Shown here: piece after piece, positions 21,439-28,957 of the stretch
Layout of the letters: every line of letters starts with the position of its first letter
How positions within the stretch are numbered: the first letter of the stretch is position 1
The notes under the pieces: generated by a model
The model's database searches: none
Told to the model about the DNA's origin: nothing
Seen by the model: only the letters and a program-made list of their open reading frames with translations
NCBI GenBank assembly: GCA_017695115.1
Contig: JADILV010000071.1
Coordinates: forward strand, 1-34,780
Reading direction: 5' to 3'
DNA: 34,780 nucleotides
Source: Candidatus Cryptobacteroides avicola
GTDB taxonomy: Bacteria > Bacteroidota > Bacteroidia > Bacteroidales > UBA932
Position numbers and translations under genes: made by a program

Positions 21439-24285
21439 TCATGACCTGCTGATCTGCAGGCCTTTGTCCGAAAGACTCATGTTCACGAACCTTGAACTGC
21501 CGTTGAGAGGGGAGGATGTGAGTCCTTTTTTTATACGTGCCGCAGCTTCAGGGTCTTTGGCTACTATATACAGATACCCTCCGCCTCCGGCCCCGGCAAG
21601 CTTGTATCCTGAGGCAAGGTCTTTTATCCGGGATATGAGTTCTTCCACTGCAGGAGGATTGGTGCCCGAGTCCAGACTCTTGTTCTGTTCCCAGCTTTTC
21701 TTCACGAGGCGCCCGAATCCGTTGAAATTCCCTGTCAGGATGGTTTCATACATGTCAAGTGCATGCGAGCGCATTTCGGACAGCATGCGCAGATGCTCTC
21801 CGCTGTTGAGGAACATTTTGCGGACAATTTCCGCAAGGATGCCTTTTGCTGTGCGGGTGATTCCCGTATAGTACAGCAGGTGGCATGCCTGATATTCCGG
21901 TTGTGTGAAAATATACTCCGGAAGCCATCTGATGGACGGGATCTGCCGCAGCCCCTCGGTTGTCTGGAGAAGTTTCACTCCATGCATTACGCCGCCGTAC
22001 TGGTCCTGCCACCCGCCGCCGGTGGTAAGCAGCTGTTCAAGTATCAGGGTGCGGTTCCCTATTTCACTCTTGTCCCATGCAAGTCCGCAGAAATCCGACA
22101 GCGCTCCAAGAACGGTCGCGGCCAGAATAGAACTTGTCCCGAGTCCGGAGCCGGCCGGGATTGCGGCAAGCAGGGTCACTTCGATCCCGCTTCCGAAATC
22201 TTTCAGCTGTTCTTCAAGCGAATTGAATTTCTGCGCAGAGAACCCGGGGGCGAACCCTGCGAGCGCAAGTGCCGCTTTAGGTATCGAGAACGGTGACCCT
22301 ACTTTTCTGTAGTCCGTGAGTTCTTCCCATGTGCCGACCGTTTCCATTGCCCCTTGATCGATAGACCTCAGAATGATCCGGTAGCTTTGCGAAGGCTTTA
22401 CGTATACCTGCAGGGGAGGCTGTCCGTTGAGTTCTATGGCCAGGTTCACCACCGAACCACCTGCATACAGACAATATGGAGGAGTATCTGTCCATCCGCC
22501 GGCAAGATCTATCCTGACAGGGCTCCTTCCCCAAACTATCTGGTCTTTGTATACGCTCAGATGTGGAGACTGTTTTTCTGCCGCAATGGTATCTGCCAGA
22601 CCATCCCTTAAAAGAGAGAACGCTTTCCTGCCTGCCTCTTCGTATCCAGGGTCATTCTTTAATTTCAGGACCTGCGACCGGAACATGCTGTCCTGGATTC
22701 TTTTCATCAGAGGCGCACTCTGAGGCAGAACCGGTGGAAGATGGATGTCCCCTTCGATAAATTCGTTGGCGGCATCAGCCAGATCCAGCTGGTAGAATAC
22801 GCTTTTTTCATAATTCGCGGCCAGCATCGGCCAATCCGTTTTCCGGAAATTCTTTCTCTGGTTGAAAAGACGGTACAGATTCGCCCTGTCCGAGAGCTGG
22901 TTTGCGGACATCTTTTCTGCCTGCTCCCATATTCTCCTGCCTTCTTCAAGTGCAGGTTCCGATACCATCCATCTCATCACTGTCCCGAGCATTTGCACGT
23001 CAGTGCAGACAGGGAATATCTCCGCATTCTGGATATCAGGACAGTCGGGCAGGGTGACGCCGCGCTCTTCTGCCCAGACCGTTGCCGGCCGTCCCATAAA
23101 AAGCGTCTTGTCATCCGATGTACTGCCTTTGAACGGATCGTCGAATCCGTATGGACGTGCCGCCCAGTTGTCTTTCCCGACGGGTACGGTATCTATACAT
23201 ACTCCTGACGGGACATTCAGGGTCCAGTCGTTTTCCGGTACTCCTGTTATTATATGGTGGTCTGAAAGCGACCAGCTGCCGCCGATGAAACTGTTTTCGA
23301 TCCAGAGCTCGGAGTTGTCCGATGTTAAAGGCCTGTGCAGGACTGCATTCTGGACGAACATTGCCGGATGCGGCTTGATTGACCTCTGCATTATGATCCT
23401 CTGGTCATTGACAAGGTTCTGTACGGCCAGGGTCGAAGAAATCAGTTCCCTGCTGGTGCCGTAATGGTAGAATTCCCCTCCGGGCAGAGGCAGGATGGCT
23501 ACTTTCAGGGCGTTCAGTTCCTTGTCTGCGATGCGTGGAGCCCTTCCAAGGGAAAGCCCGAATTCGGAATAAAGGTCATACTCTTTCAGAGTCTTTCCGT
23601 CAGGCCCATACGACCGCTCGGCTAGCAGCCTTGCGGCTTTGTCGCTCAGAAGCCATATCCCTGTGTCTATCATGAAATAATGTGACCCTGCCAGTTGTCC
23701 GAGCTCGTAAAGGGACGGCTTCTGCAGCATGAAATCAAGGTCTCCGGGCCGGTCTCTTCCTGTGACGAAAACCCCGTGGCGTGTCGCCAGATCAGGGTTT
23801 TCCCAAAGCCCGTAGCAGACTACATCCGCATCAGGTATATCCTGCAGAGGTTCCGTACAGCGTATATATACGTCTCCGCTGGCTACCAGTGTGTGGAGCG
23901 AGTCGGGGGCTTTCTCCATAATCTTTTCATACAGAGGCAACTGGAGTGAAAGCAGGTCTTGCGACAGTTTCTGCCCGCGTTCCCATCTGAATACGGGGAG
24001 AGGAGTGAGTATCTTTCCTGACGGGGCGTATGCCGGCACCCTGCGTCCCTGGCCTCCGGCATGGAGAAGTATCCTTTTTTCTTTTCCGAGCCACTCTACA
24101 AACCCATGTCCGCTTTCCTTGCTTTCCGCCCTCCGGCATGATTCGAGCAGCCATGTGGTGCCTCCTCCGGAGCCAAGCCGCCTGCCTATGGGGTCGCAAC
24201 AGCAGAACCACCCGGCGGGATCACATTTTGTTATTTCGTGGAAACAGCCGACCAGATTCGGCGGCAGGGAAAGCAATTTTTTCAT
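21439..24285 (-). CDS. fkp: Bifunctional L-fucokinase / L-fucose-1-phosphate guanylyltransferase
   Basis: This 948-residue protein has the length and two-domain order of Bacteroides Fkp, which makes GDP-L-fucose from L-fucose, ATP and GTP for surface glycans. The N-terminal half holds the fucose-1-phosphate guanylyltransferase region (GSGGGTTWLLE and LLHAGGQGRRVPAYAPSGKI near residues 40-110), followed by a beta-helix-like stretch around 330-400. The C-terminal half is a GHMP kinase: SPVRIDLAGGWTDTPPYCLY, IPAGSGLGTSSILAATVLGA and KLAGAGGGGYLYIVA. A weak -7 (TATCTTTA, minus strand 24313-24320) lies upstream; an SMR transporter gene on the same strand precedes it by 107 bases. The gene allows capsule and glycoprotein fucosylation with host-derived fucose. 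Confidence 0.96.
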   Translation of the reverse strand: MKKLLSLPPNLVGCFHEITKCDPAGWFCCCDPIGRRLGSGGGTTWLLESCRRAESKESGHGFVEWLGKEKRILLHAGGQGRRVPAYAPSGKILTPLPVFRWERGQKLSQDLLSLQLPLYEKIMEKAPDSLHTLVASGDVYIRCTEPLQDIPDADVVCYGLWENPDLATRHGVFVTGRDRPGDLDFMLQKPSLYELGQLAGSHYFMIDTGIWLLSDKAARLLAERSYGPDGKTLKEYDLYSEFGLSLGRAPRIADKELNALKVAILPLPGGEFYHYGTSRELISSTLAVQNLVNDQRIIMQRSIKPHPAMFVQNAVLHRPLTSDNSELWIENSFIGGSWSLSDHHIITGVPENDWTLNVPSGVCIDTVPVGKDNWAARPYGFDDPFKGSTSDDKTLFMGRPATVWAEERGVTLPDCPDIQNAEIFPVCTDVQMLGTVMRWMVSEPALEEGRRIWEQAEKMSANQLSDRANLYRLFNQRKNFRKTDWPMLAANYEKSVFYQLDLADAANEFIEGDIHLPPVLPQSAPLMKRIQDSMFRSQVLKLKNDPGYEEAGRKAFSLLRDGLADTIAAEKQSPHLSVYKDQIVWGRSPVRIDLAGGWTDTPPYCLYAGGSVVNLAIELNGQPPLQVYVKPSQSYRIILRSIDQGAMETVGTWEELTDYRKVGSPFSIPKAALALAGFAPGFSAQKFNSLEEQLKDFGSGIEVTLLAAIPAGSGLGTSSILAATVLGALSDFCGLAWDKSEIGNRTLILEQLLTTGGGWQDQYGGVMHGVKLLQTTEGLRQIPSIRWLPEYIFTQPEYQACHLLYYTGITRTAKGILAEIVRKMFLNSGEHLRMLSEMRSHALDMYETILTGNFNGFGRLVKKSWEQNKSLDSGTNPPAVEELISRIKDLASGYKLAGAGGGGYLYIVAKDPEAAARIKKGLTSSPLNGSSRFVNMSLSDKGLQISRS

Positions 24286-24392
24286 TGTCGCGGATTATTA
24301 GATTCCAACAGGTAAAGATAATGATTGTTGCTTTAAAGTCGTAGCTCCGTGAAGAGAAAAACTTTTCGGGCAGGTGCCGGTGCCGTGGTTTG

Positions 24393-24716
24393 TCAGGATA
24401 CGATTTTCAGTCCTATTATGGATGCTATGAGCGTGGTAATGAAGAACAGTCTGAGGAATGACACCGGTTCATGGAAAAATATGATTCCCAGGACTACTGT
24501 CCCGACTGCGCCGATTCCTGTCCAGACCGGATATGCGGTGCCTATCGGCAGGGTCTGTACGGCTTTTGCCAGCAGGACCATGCTCAGTGTAAGGCATATC
24601 AGGAAGCCTGCTCCCCAGAGCCAGTATGCGGTGCCGGAGACTTCCTTCATTTTTCCCAGGCAGAAAGCGAATCCGGATTCGAAGCATCCGGCGATAATCA
24701 GGATAATCCAGTTCAT
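24393..24716 (-). CDS. SMR-family transporter, Gdx (SugE)-like
   Basis: A 107-residue protein of four membrane helices with no large loops. The start at 24716 places the essential membrane Glu at residue 13 (MNWIILIIAGCFE), as in Gdx; an ATG four codons earlier is possible. The stretch LPIGTAYPVWTGIGAVGTVV matches the Gdx/SugE subfamily rather than EmrE, so guanidinium export coupled to proton influx is the best call. Such proteins act as antiparallel dimers in the inner membrane. I looked for a guanidine riboswitch upstream and see none. A -7 element lies at 24745-24752. fkp follows on the same strand. Confidence 0.87.
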   Translation of the reverse strand: MNWIILIIAGCFESGFAFCLGKMKEVSGTAYWLWGAGFLICLTLSMVLLAKAVQTLPIGTAYPVWTGIGAVGTVVLGIIFFHEPVSFLRLFFITTLIASIIGLKIVS

Positions 24717-24744
24717 AAAAGCTATCAAATTGTTAAACAGGATG

Positions 24745-24752
24745 CAAAGATA
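24745..24752 (-). promoter_or_regulatory. -7 element for the SMR gene
   Basis: The minus strand reads TATCTTTG, an exact match, 29 bases before the ATG at 24716. No clear TTG at the -33 distance. Confidence 0.5.
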
Positions 24753-24816
24753 TATCCTTTATCCGTTCCGTCTCTTGAATTCCGTCGGAAATCAGTGAAA
24801 ATCGTCTTGGCGGAAT

Positions 24817-24847
24817 TTGCTCGGAAAGGCAAAAGACCCTAATTTTG
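24817..24847 (+). promoter_or_regulatory. Promoter for the CAT-like gene
   Basis: TTG (24817-24819), a 20-base spacer, then TAATTTTG (24840-24847), 22 bases before the ATG at 24870. It is divergent from the SMR promoter. Confidence 0.7.
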
Positions 24848-24869
24848 CCGGTCCAAACAATGGTATTCT

Positions 24870-25496
24870 ATGGCAGGAAAACATACAGTCGACATGCAGT
24901 CGTGGACAAGACGCGAGCATTACAGGTATTTCGGGGAACTGGATGACCCTTATTTCGGCATCACGGCAAAGGCTGATTTCACATCATGCTACATGCAGTC
25001 CAAGCAGGACGGGGCTTCATTTTTCCTGTATTCATTGCATAAGATACTGAGGACGGCCAACGCCATAGACGAGTTCCGGTACAGGGTGGAGGACGGGAAC
25101 ATTGTCCTGTACGACCTTATCGGGGCCAGTCCGACTATCGGCCGGGAAGACGGGAGCTTCGGTTTCGGGGTTTTCGAGTACCATGAAGACAGGAAACTGT
25201 TCGTCGAGGAGGCCTCAAAGGAGATAGCCCGCGTGAAAAACGCTTCCGGGTTGTGTCTCGGAGAAGGAGAGTCGAGGAATGACCTGATCTATTATTCTTC
25301 CATTCCCTGGATAGACTTCACCGACCTCAAGCATGCAGGAAAGATGTCCAGGGGACAGTCGATCCCGAGAATCTCCACAGGCAGGCTGGTCCCTCAGGAA
25401 GACAGGCTCATGATGTCCGTATCGGTCGAACTGAACCACGGGCTTGCCGACGGATACCATGTCGCGCAGTTTTTCAGACTGTTGAATATGCTTTAG
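24870..25496 (+). CDS. Chloramphenicol-acetyltransferase-fold protein
   Basis: A 208-residue protein with the CAT fold pattern: FTSCYMQSKQDGASFFLYSL near the N-terminus, SSIPWIDFTDLKHA in the middle and VELNHGLADGYHVAQFFRLL at the C-terminus, where the catalytic His of the HHxxxDG motif is kept (here NHGLADG, with Asn for the first His). CAT enzymes are trimers that move an acetyl group from acetyl-CoA to a hydroxyl. Chromosomal CAT-like proteins of this kind are common in Bacteroidetes and often do not give chloramphenicol resistance, so the substrate is open. The HAD gene at 25502 starts 5 bases after its stop, so the two are probably co-transcribed. Confidence 0.85.
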   Translation: MAGKHTVDMQSWTRREHYRYFGELDDPYFGITAKADFTSCYMQSKQDGASFFLYSLHKILRTANAIDEFRYRVEDGNIVLYDLIGASPTIGREDGSFGFGVFEYHEDRKLFVEEASKEIARVKNASGLCLGEGESRNDLIYYSSIPWIDFTDLKHAGKMSRGQSIPRISTGRLVPQEDRLMMSVSVELNHGLADGYHVAQFFRLLNML

Positions 25497-25501
25497 TTTA
25501 T

Positions 25502-26209
25502 ATGGATTCAAGTTTAAAGGACAATATCAAGGTCATCGCCTTCGATGCGGATGACACTCTTTGGGCGAACCAGCCTTATTTCGACGATGCCGAGGACAGG
25601 CTGTGCTCCATCCTTGCGGAATACGGTGAGCCCCGATATATAAAATCAGAACTTTTCAAGACGGAGATGCAGAATATGGCGGAGCTCGGATACGGTGTCA
25701 TGGCATTCACTCTGTCGATGATCGAGACGGCCCTGAGACTGGGCGGAAATCGTCTTTCTGTGTCTGCCGTCTCGGAAATCTACAGTCTCGGGCGATCGTT
25801 GCTCCGTATTCCGGCCACTCCGCTGCCCGGTGTGAAAGAGACTCTGGCGAAAATCAGCCGTTCCCGTTCATACAGGACAATAGTCATTACCAAAGGCAAC
25901 ATGCTGGACCAGGAGCGCAAACTTGAGCGTTCCGGACTGAAACCTTTCTTCGACCATGTGGAAATCGTATCTGACAAGAACGAGAAGACCTATTCCGACC
26001 TGCTGGCATTTCTGGGCATCGGCGCTTCTGAACTTCTGATGGTCGGCAATTCATTCAAGTCCGACATCTCCCCCGTCCTTAATCTCGGAGGCTATGGCGT
26101 CTACATCCCCTTCCATACCACCTGGCAGCACGAGCAGACCGACGAATACGACCACCCGAATCTGTTCAGGGCCGACAATTTCCGTGAGCTGGAGAATATT
26201 GTCCTGTAA
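25502..26209 (+). CDS. HAD-superfamily hydrolase
   Basis: A 235-residue cytosolic HAD phosphatase. Motif I is IAFDADDTLWANQPYF with both Asp residues, followed by an alpha-helical C1 cap (about 25-95). Motif II is VITKGNMLDQ (Thr), motif III a Lys near KNEKTYSDLL, and motif IV is LMVGNSFKSDISPVLNLGG (the Asp). The ending, PFHTTWQHEQTDEYDHPNLF, resembles HAD proteins of unknown substrate in Bacteroidetes. Small sugar-phosphate or nucleotide substrates are likely. It is translationally close to the CAT-like gene and is the last gene of the core-like part of the window. Confidence 0.88.
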   Translation: MDSSLKDNIKVIAFDADDTLWANQPYFDDAEDRLCSILAEYGEPRYIKSELFKTEMQNMAELGYGVMAFTLSMIETALRLGGNRLSVSAVSEIYSLGRSLLRIPATPLPGVKETLAKISRSRSYRTIVITKGNMLDQERKLERSGLKPFFDHVEIVSDKNEKTYSDLLAFLGIGASELLMVGNSFKSDISPVLNLGGYGVYIPFHTTWQHEQTDEYDHPNLFRADNFRELENIVL

Positions 26210-26283
26210 TCGGGGTAAGCTGTGTTAAGCCGTGCAGAAAAATCATGGGGATGCAGGTTCCTGATTGGAGTCACCTCCTTTGA

Positions 26284-26301
26284 AAGTATATGATTATACT
26301 T
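26284..26301. promoter_or_regulatory. Dyad symmetry before the HD-protein gene
   Basis: AAGTATA-TGAT-TATACTT, a perfect 7-bp inverted repeat, 16 bases upstream of the ATG at 26318. It could be an operator or a small hairpin. The gap 26210-26317 holds no gene. Confidence 0.3.
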
Positions 26302-26317
26302 GGATGAATGGTTGATT

Positions 26318-26782
26318 ATGACTATCGAAGAAACATTGAAGATTGCGCTCGATGCACACAAGGGGCAAAAGGACTTGGACGGCAAGCCTGCTATACTGCA
26401 TTCTATTGCAGTCGGCATTATGGGCAGTAATGATGCTGAAATCAAGGCAGGTTTCTTGCACGATGTGATAGAGGACTCTGATTTGACGATTGATGATTTA
26501 CGCAAAAAAGGTGTGGATGAAGAAGTGCTTGCCGCATTGGAACTGCTGACCCACGACAAGAGCACGGACTACTTCGAGTATGTGTACAGGATAGCCCATT
26601 CCGGCAACTACACCGCCATACATACTAAAATCAATGACTTGAAACACAATTTCGACCGTGGCAGGAAATCATACAGACGGGCAAAGGAACTGAGCGATAC
26701 TGAAATGGCTGAACGGCTTTCCATAATCAATGAGAAACATCGGAAAGCCTTGCAGATATTCGAAAATGTACCCTCAGTATAA
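26318..26782 (+). CDS. Small RelA/SpoT-type HD hydrolase (MESH1-like)
   Basis: A 154-residue single-domain protein. It shows ALDAHKGQKDLDGKPAILHS (first metal-binding His), GFLHDVIEDSDLTIDDLRKK (the HD pair and the ED-T pattern) and HTKINDLKHNFDRG (the distal Asp), the order found in the ppGpp-hydrolase domain of SpoT and in MESH1-like small alarmone hydrolases. There is no synthetase or TGS domain. It may hydrolyse (p)ppGpp or another nucleotide. I prefer the ATG at 26318 over an earlier TTG because the family alignment begins there. It sits at the start of the AT-richer region, where such genes can act as partners of toxic alarmone synthetases or phage defence; no such partner is visible here. 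Confidence 0.78.
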   Translation: MTIEETLKIALDAHKGQKDLDGKPAILHSIAVGIMGSNDAEIKAGFLHDVIEDSDLTIDDLRKKGVDEEVLAALELLTHDKSTDYFEYVYRIAHSGNYTAIHTKINDLKHNFDRGRKSYRRAKELSDTEMAERLSIINEKHRKALQIFENVPSV

Positions 26783-26804
26783 TAGCTTTGATAGTCTGGA
26801 TTTA

Positions 26805-26869
26805 TAAAAACCGAGGGGATAGAGTGGAGTGCCGGATATTAGTTCCTCGCATAAGTATCTCCCCTCGGT
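26805..26869 (-). other. 10-bp inverted repeat, terminator-like on the minus strand
   Basis: ACCGAGGGGA (26810-26819) and TCCCCTCGGT (26860-26869) are exact reverse complements around a 40-base loop. Read on the minus strand the stem is followed by a short T run (26809-26805). It lies between the HD gene and the candidate small RNA, and downstream of the latter. Confidence 0.5.
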
Positions 26870-26876
26870 AGCAGTC

Positions 26877-26945
26877 AAAAAAGCAGGCACCCATTTAGGG
26901 ATAGATGCTTGCCTTCATTTGCTAAAGTCATTCTTATTATGACTT
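26877..26945 (-). ncRNA. Candidate small RNA, about 69 nt
   Basis: On the minus strand a promoter (26948-26976) would start transcription near 26945. The RNA would begin with the hairpin AGTCAT-AATAAGA-ATGACT (26944-26926), then a short single-stranded stretch, then GCAAGCA (26912-26906) pairing with TGCCTGC (26889-26883) with one mismatch, followed by six T (26882-26877). So it has promoter, two stem-loops and an intrinsic terminator, and no start codon with a useful frame. It points toward the 3' end of the HD gene on the other strand but ends about 95 bases short of it. The family is not known to me. Confidence 0.55.
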
Positions 26946-26947
26946 CG

Positions 26948-26976
26948 CAAAGGTAATAATAACTTCTGCCAATCAA
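26948..26976 (-). promoter_or_regulatory. Promoter of the candidate small RNA
   Basis: Minus strand TTG (26974-26976), 18 bases, TACCTTTG (26948-26955). No protein gene lies downstream on this strand within 350 bases. Confidence 0.65.
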
Positions 26977-27057
26977 TTAAAAAATCGGGACAGATGTATT
27001 AGAGTAAATGATAGGGGTTGGGATGATTATTTTAGTGACAAGAGTTTTCGTAAACCG

Positions 27058-27552
27058 TCAACCGATGCGTATGAGGTCCTCCTTGTTGATGTTGTCCGGC
27101 AGGTTGTTAATGTCATATACCTGTAAAGCCTGTTCGTTTGTTGGCTGTAAAGTCTCGTTGATTGCTCTGTCCTCTTTGGCAATTTTGTACATTGCTCCAG
27201 ATGCCGGGTCGACTATGAGCATACCTATAAAACCTCCCAGCAAAATGTTTCCAATGTACCACCCGTCAAGGTTAGCAGAAATGTTAACTATTTTTTGAGC
27301 GTAGCCATTCTTGGTGAATGTGATTATATACTCTTCCTTCTTCATATAACCGGCTGCGGATTTTAACCTGACGGTAGTCGGAGTTACACCTTCAAATATA
27401 ACCTTACCGTCTCTGTTCTCAATTGTAATGCCGGCTCCATCCGGAGTTGTGTTAAATGATACTTGATATTTTGTTGCCGTGAAAATAGTCGCACATGAGC
27501 TGACAGAAACCACAAGGGTGCACAGTAAAAATAGTTTTGTTAAAGCTTTCAT
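27058..27552 (-). CDS. PEGA-like lipoprotein
   Basis: A 164-residue lipoprotein with lipobox in LVVSVSSC (Cys about residue 20). The mature N-terminal half is a PEGA-like beta module: YQVSFNTTPDGAGITIENRD, KVIFEGVTPTTVRLKSAAGY, EYIITFTKNGYAQKIVNIS. Then a Gly-rich hydrophobic stretch follows (YIGNILLGGFIGMLIVDPAS, about 98-117), which may be a membrane-inserting or glycine-zipper-like segment, and a polar tail. Proteins of this layout are frequent on Bacteroidetes phage and conjugative elements. Upstream on the minus strand TATTTTTA is a weak -7. Its cellular role is unknown. Confidence 0.75.
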   Translation of the reverse strand: MKALTKLFLLCTLVVSVSSCATIFTATKYQVSFNTTPDGAGITIENRDGKVIFEGVTPTTVRLKSAAGYMKKEEYIITFTKNGYAQKIVNISANLDGWYIGNILLGGFIGMLIVDPASGAMYKIAKEDRAINETLQPTNEQALQVYDINNLPDNINKEDLIRIG

Positions 27553-27599
27553 AATGGTATGTTTTAATTTGTGTAAAAATAAGTGTTTTTTTTCAGTAA

Positions 27600-27788
27600 T
27601 GTCAGTATATGTTTTATTGGAATGAAAATCTGGCCCGCAGAACTTTCGTCTGGAATTTGTACAAACAGGTAAAAGGCCCTAATTTAGTAGGCGCATTGAG
27701 CGGACATAAGGAAGGAAGCCGGGCATTCGCCCGTTACCGCGCAATCGATGACGAGATGAAGAAAGAGCTGGTTAATTTATTGAAATAA
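27600..27788 (+). pseudogene. C-terminal fragment of a tyrosine recombinase/integrase
   Basis: The frame reads NLARRTFVWNLYKQVKG, then LVGALSGHKEGSRAFARYRA and IDDEMKKELVNLLK before TAA (27786-27788). The GHKEGSRAFARYR-IDDEMK pattern is the C-terminal end of integrases common on Bacteroides mobile elements. An in-frame stop at 27597-27599 precedes it, and I find no catalytic-domain sequence upstream: the Arg-His-Arg-Tyr core is missing. So this is a remnant, and it marks a former mobile-element end. It ends 8 bases before the DUF1016 gene start. Confidence 0.75.
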
Positions 27789-27796
27789 AACGACAT

Positions 27797-28957
27797 ATGA
27801 ATTTCGAATCATTAGTAAGCCATATTGACACGGTACAACACGTATTGTAGGCTCAGGCGGCACACGCCGTCAATCTTTCTCTGACTGCATGAAACTGGTT
27901 GATCGGATATTATATTGTGGAGTTCGAGCAGAATGGAGAGGACAGGGCCGCATACGGTGAGCAGCTGCTGAAGAAATTGGAGTTGAGATTGAATACGAAA
28001 GGACTGACTGAACGCAGATTCAGGGAGTTCAGGCGGCTGTATAAGGTCTATCCTCAACTGCAAAGTTCAGTAATACAGTATCTTGACTCAAATACTGAAA
28101 TTCGGCGGTTAGTGACCGCCAAATCTTCCGATACGATAAATCCGTTATCTACAGTGCCGTGTAATACTGTAGAGCCTTGGATGATACCTGCCGACAGACT
28201 GTTCAACAGGTTGTCATCTACACATTTGACGACAATTTCAGAAATAGACAATCCGGTCAAAAGGGCATTTTATGAAATGGAATCAATGAGAGGTTGCTGG
28301 TCTGCTAGAGAACTGGAACGGCAGATTCACTCTCTTTACTATGAACGCAGCGGATTGTCACAGAACAAAGAAGCGTTGTCGGCATTGGTGCAGCAGCAAG
28401 CAGCCCAGTTACAACCAAAAGATGTTATAAATACCCCTGTCACATTGGAATTTCTCGGTTTGAATGGGAGGGCGTTGGTTACTGAAGACGATCTGGAGCA
28501 GTCTATCCTCGACAATCTGCAGAACTTCCTGCTGGAGATGGGGCACGGATTCTGTTTTGAAGCCCGGCAGAAACGCATTCTGATAGACGGGGACTATTAT
28601 TTCGCTGACCTTGTATTCTATCACCGTATCTTGAAATGTCATATCATCGTGGAGTTGAAAATAGACCGCTTCCGTCATGAATATGCCTCGCAGCTGAACA
28701 TGTATCTGAATTACTATAAATCCGAAGTCATGCAGCATGATGATAATCCACCTGTCGGGATTCTTCTTTGCACGGAGAAAGGTGATACGCTGGTAAAATA
28801 CGCTACTGCCGGACTGGATCCTAATATTTTTGTTCAGAAATACATGATAGAGCTTCCGACAGAGGAGGAAATAAAGGTTTTCATTTCAAAAGAAATGGAT
28901 ATGCAGTATTGGCCGGAGAAAGATCAGACTAAAAATGGGACAGTATGTCAAAATTAG
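27797..28957 (+). pseudogene. DUF1016/PDDEXK nuclease (YhcG-like) with two early stops
   Basis: The reading frame from the ATG at 27797 (MNFESLVSHIDTVQHVL) meets TAG at 27848-27850 and TGA at 27890-27892, then stays open for 352 codons to 28957. Across the stops the sequence keeps the DUF1016 N-terminal pattern (AQAAHAVNLSLTA, NWLIGYYIVEFEQNGEDRAA, YGEQLLKKLELRL), so both look like recent single-base changes (for example CAG to TAG and CGA to TGA). The C-terminal half is a PDDEXK nuclease domain: ILIDGDYYFADLVFYHR and HIIVELKIDRFRHEYASQLN with Asp and Glu-x-Lys. YhcG-like proteins are linked with restriction systems and mobile elements. A shorter product from a non-ATG start near 27896 cannot be excluded. 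The stop overlaps the WYL gene by 13 bases. Confidence 0.8.

Noticed and set aside
24717..24869. Guanidine riboswitch upstream of the Gdx-like gene
   Set aside because: I looked for the conserved ACGR/paired-hairpin features and do not see them; the gap is filled by two divergent promoters.
26271..26281. TCACCTCCTTT, which resembles the 3' end of 16S rRNA
   Set aside because: Only about 15 bases match with one insertion (TGGA-G-TCACCTCC), and no other rRNA sequence is near. It may equally be a Shine-Dalgarno-like string on the minus strand with no good gene behind it. Noted because it lies at the accessory boundary.
27896..28957. Calling the DUF1016 gene intact from a non-ATG start
   Set aside because: A start near TTG 27896 would drop the first part of the conserved N-terminal domain, which is still readable across the stops; a disrupted gene explains the data better.
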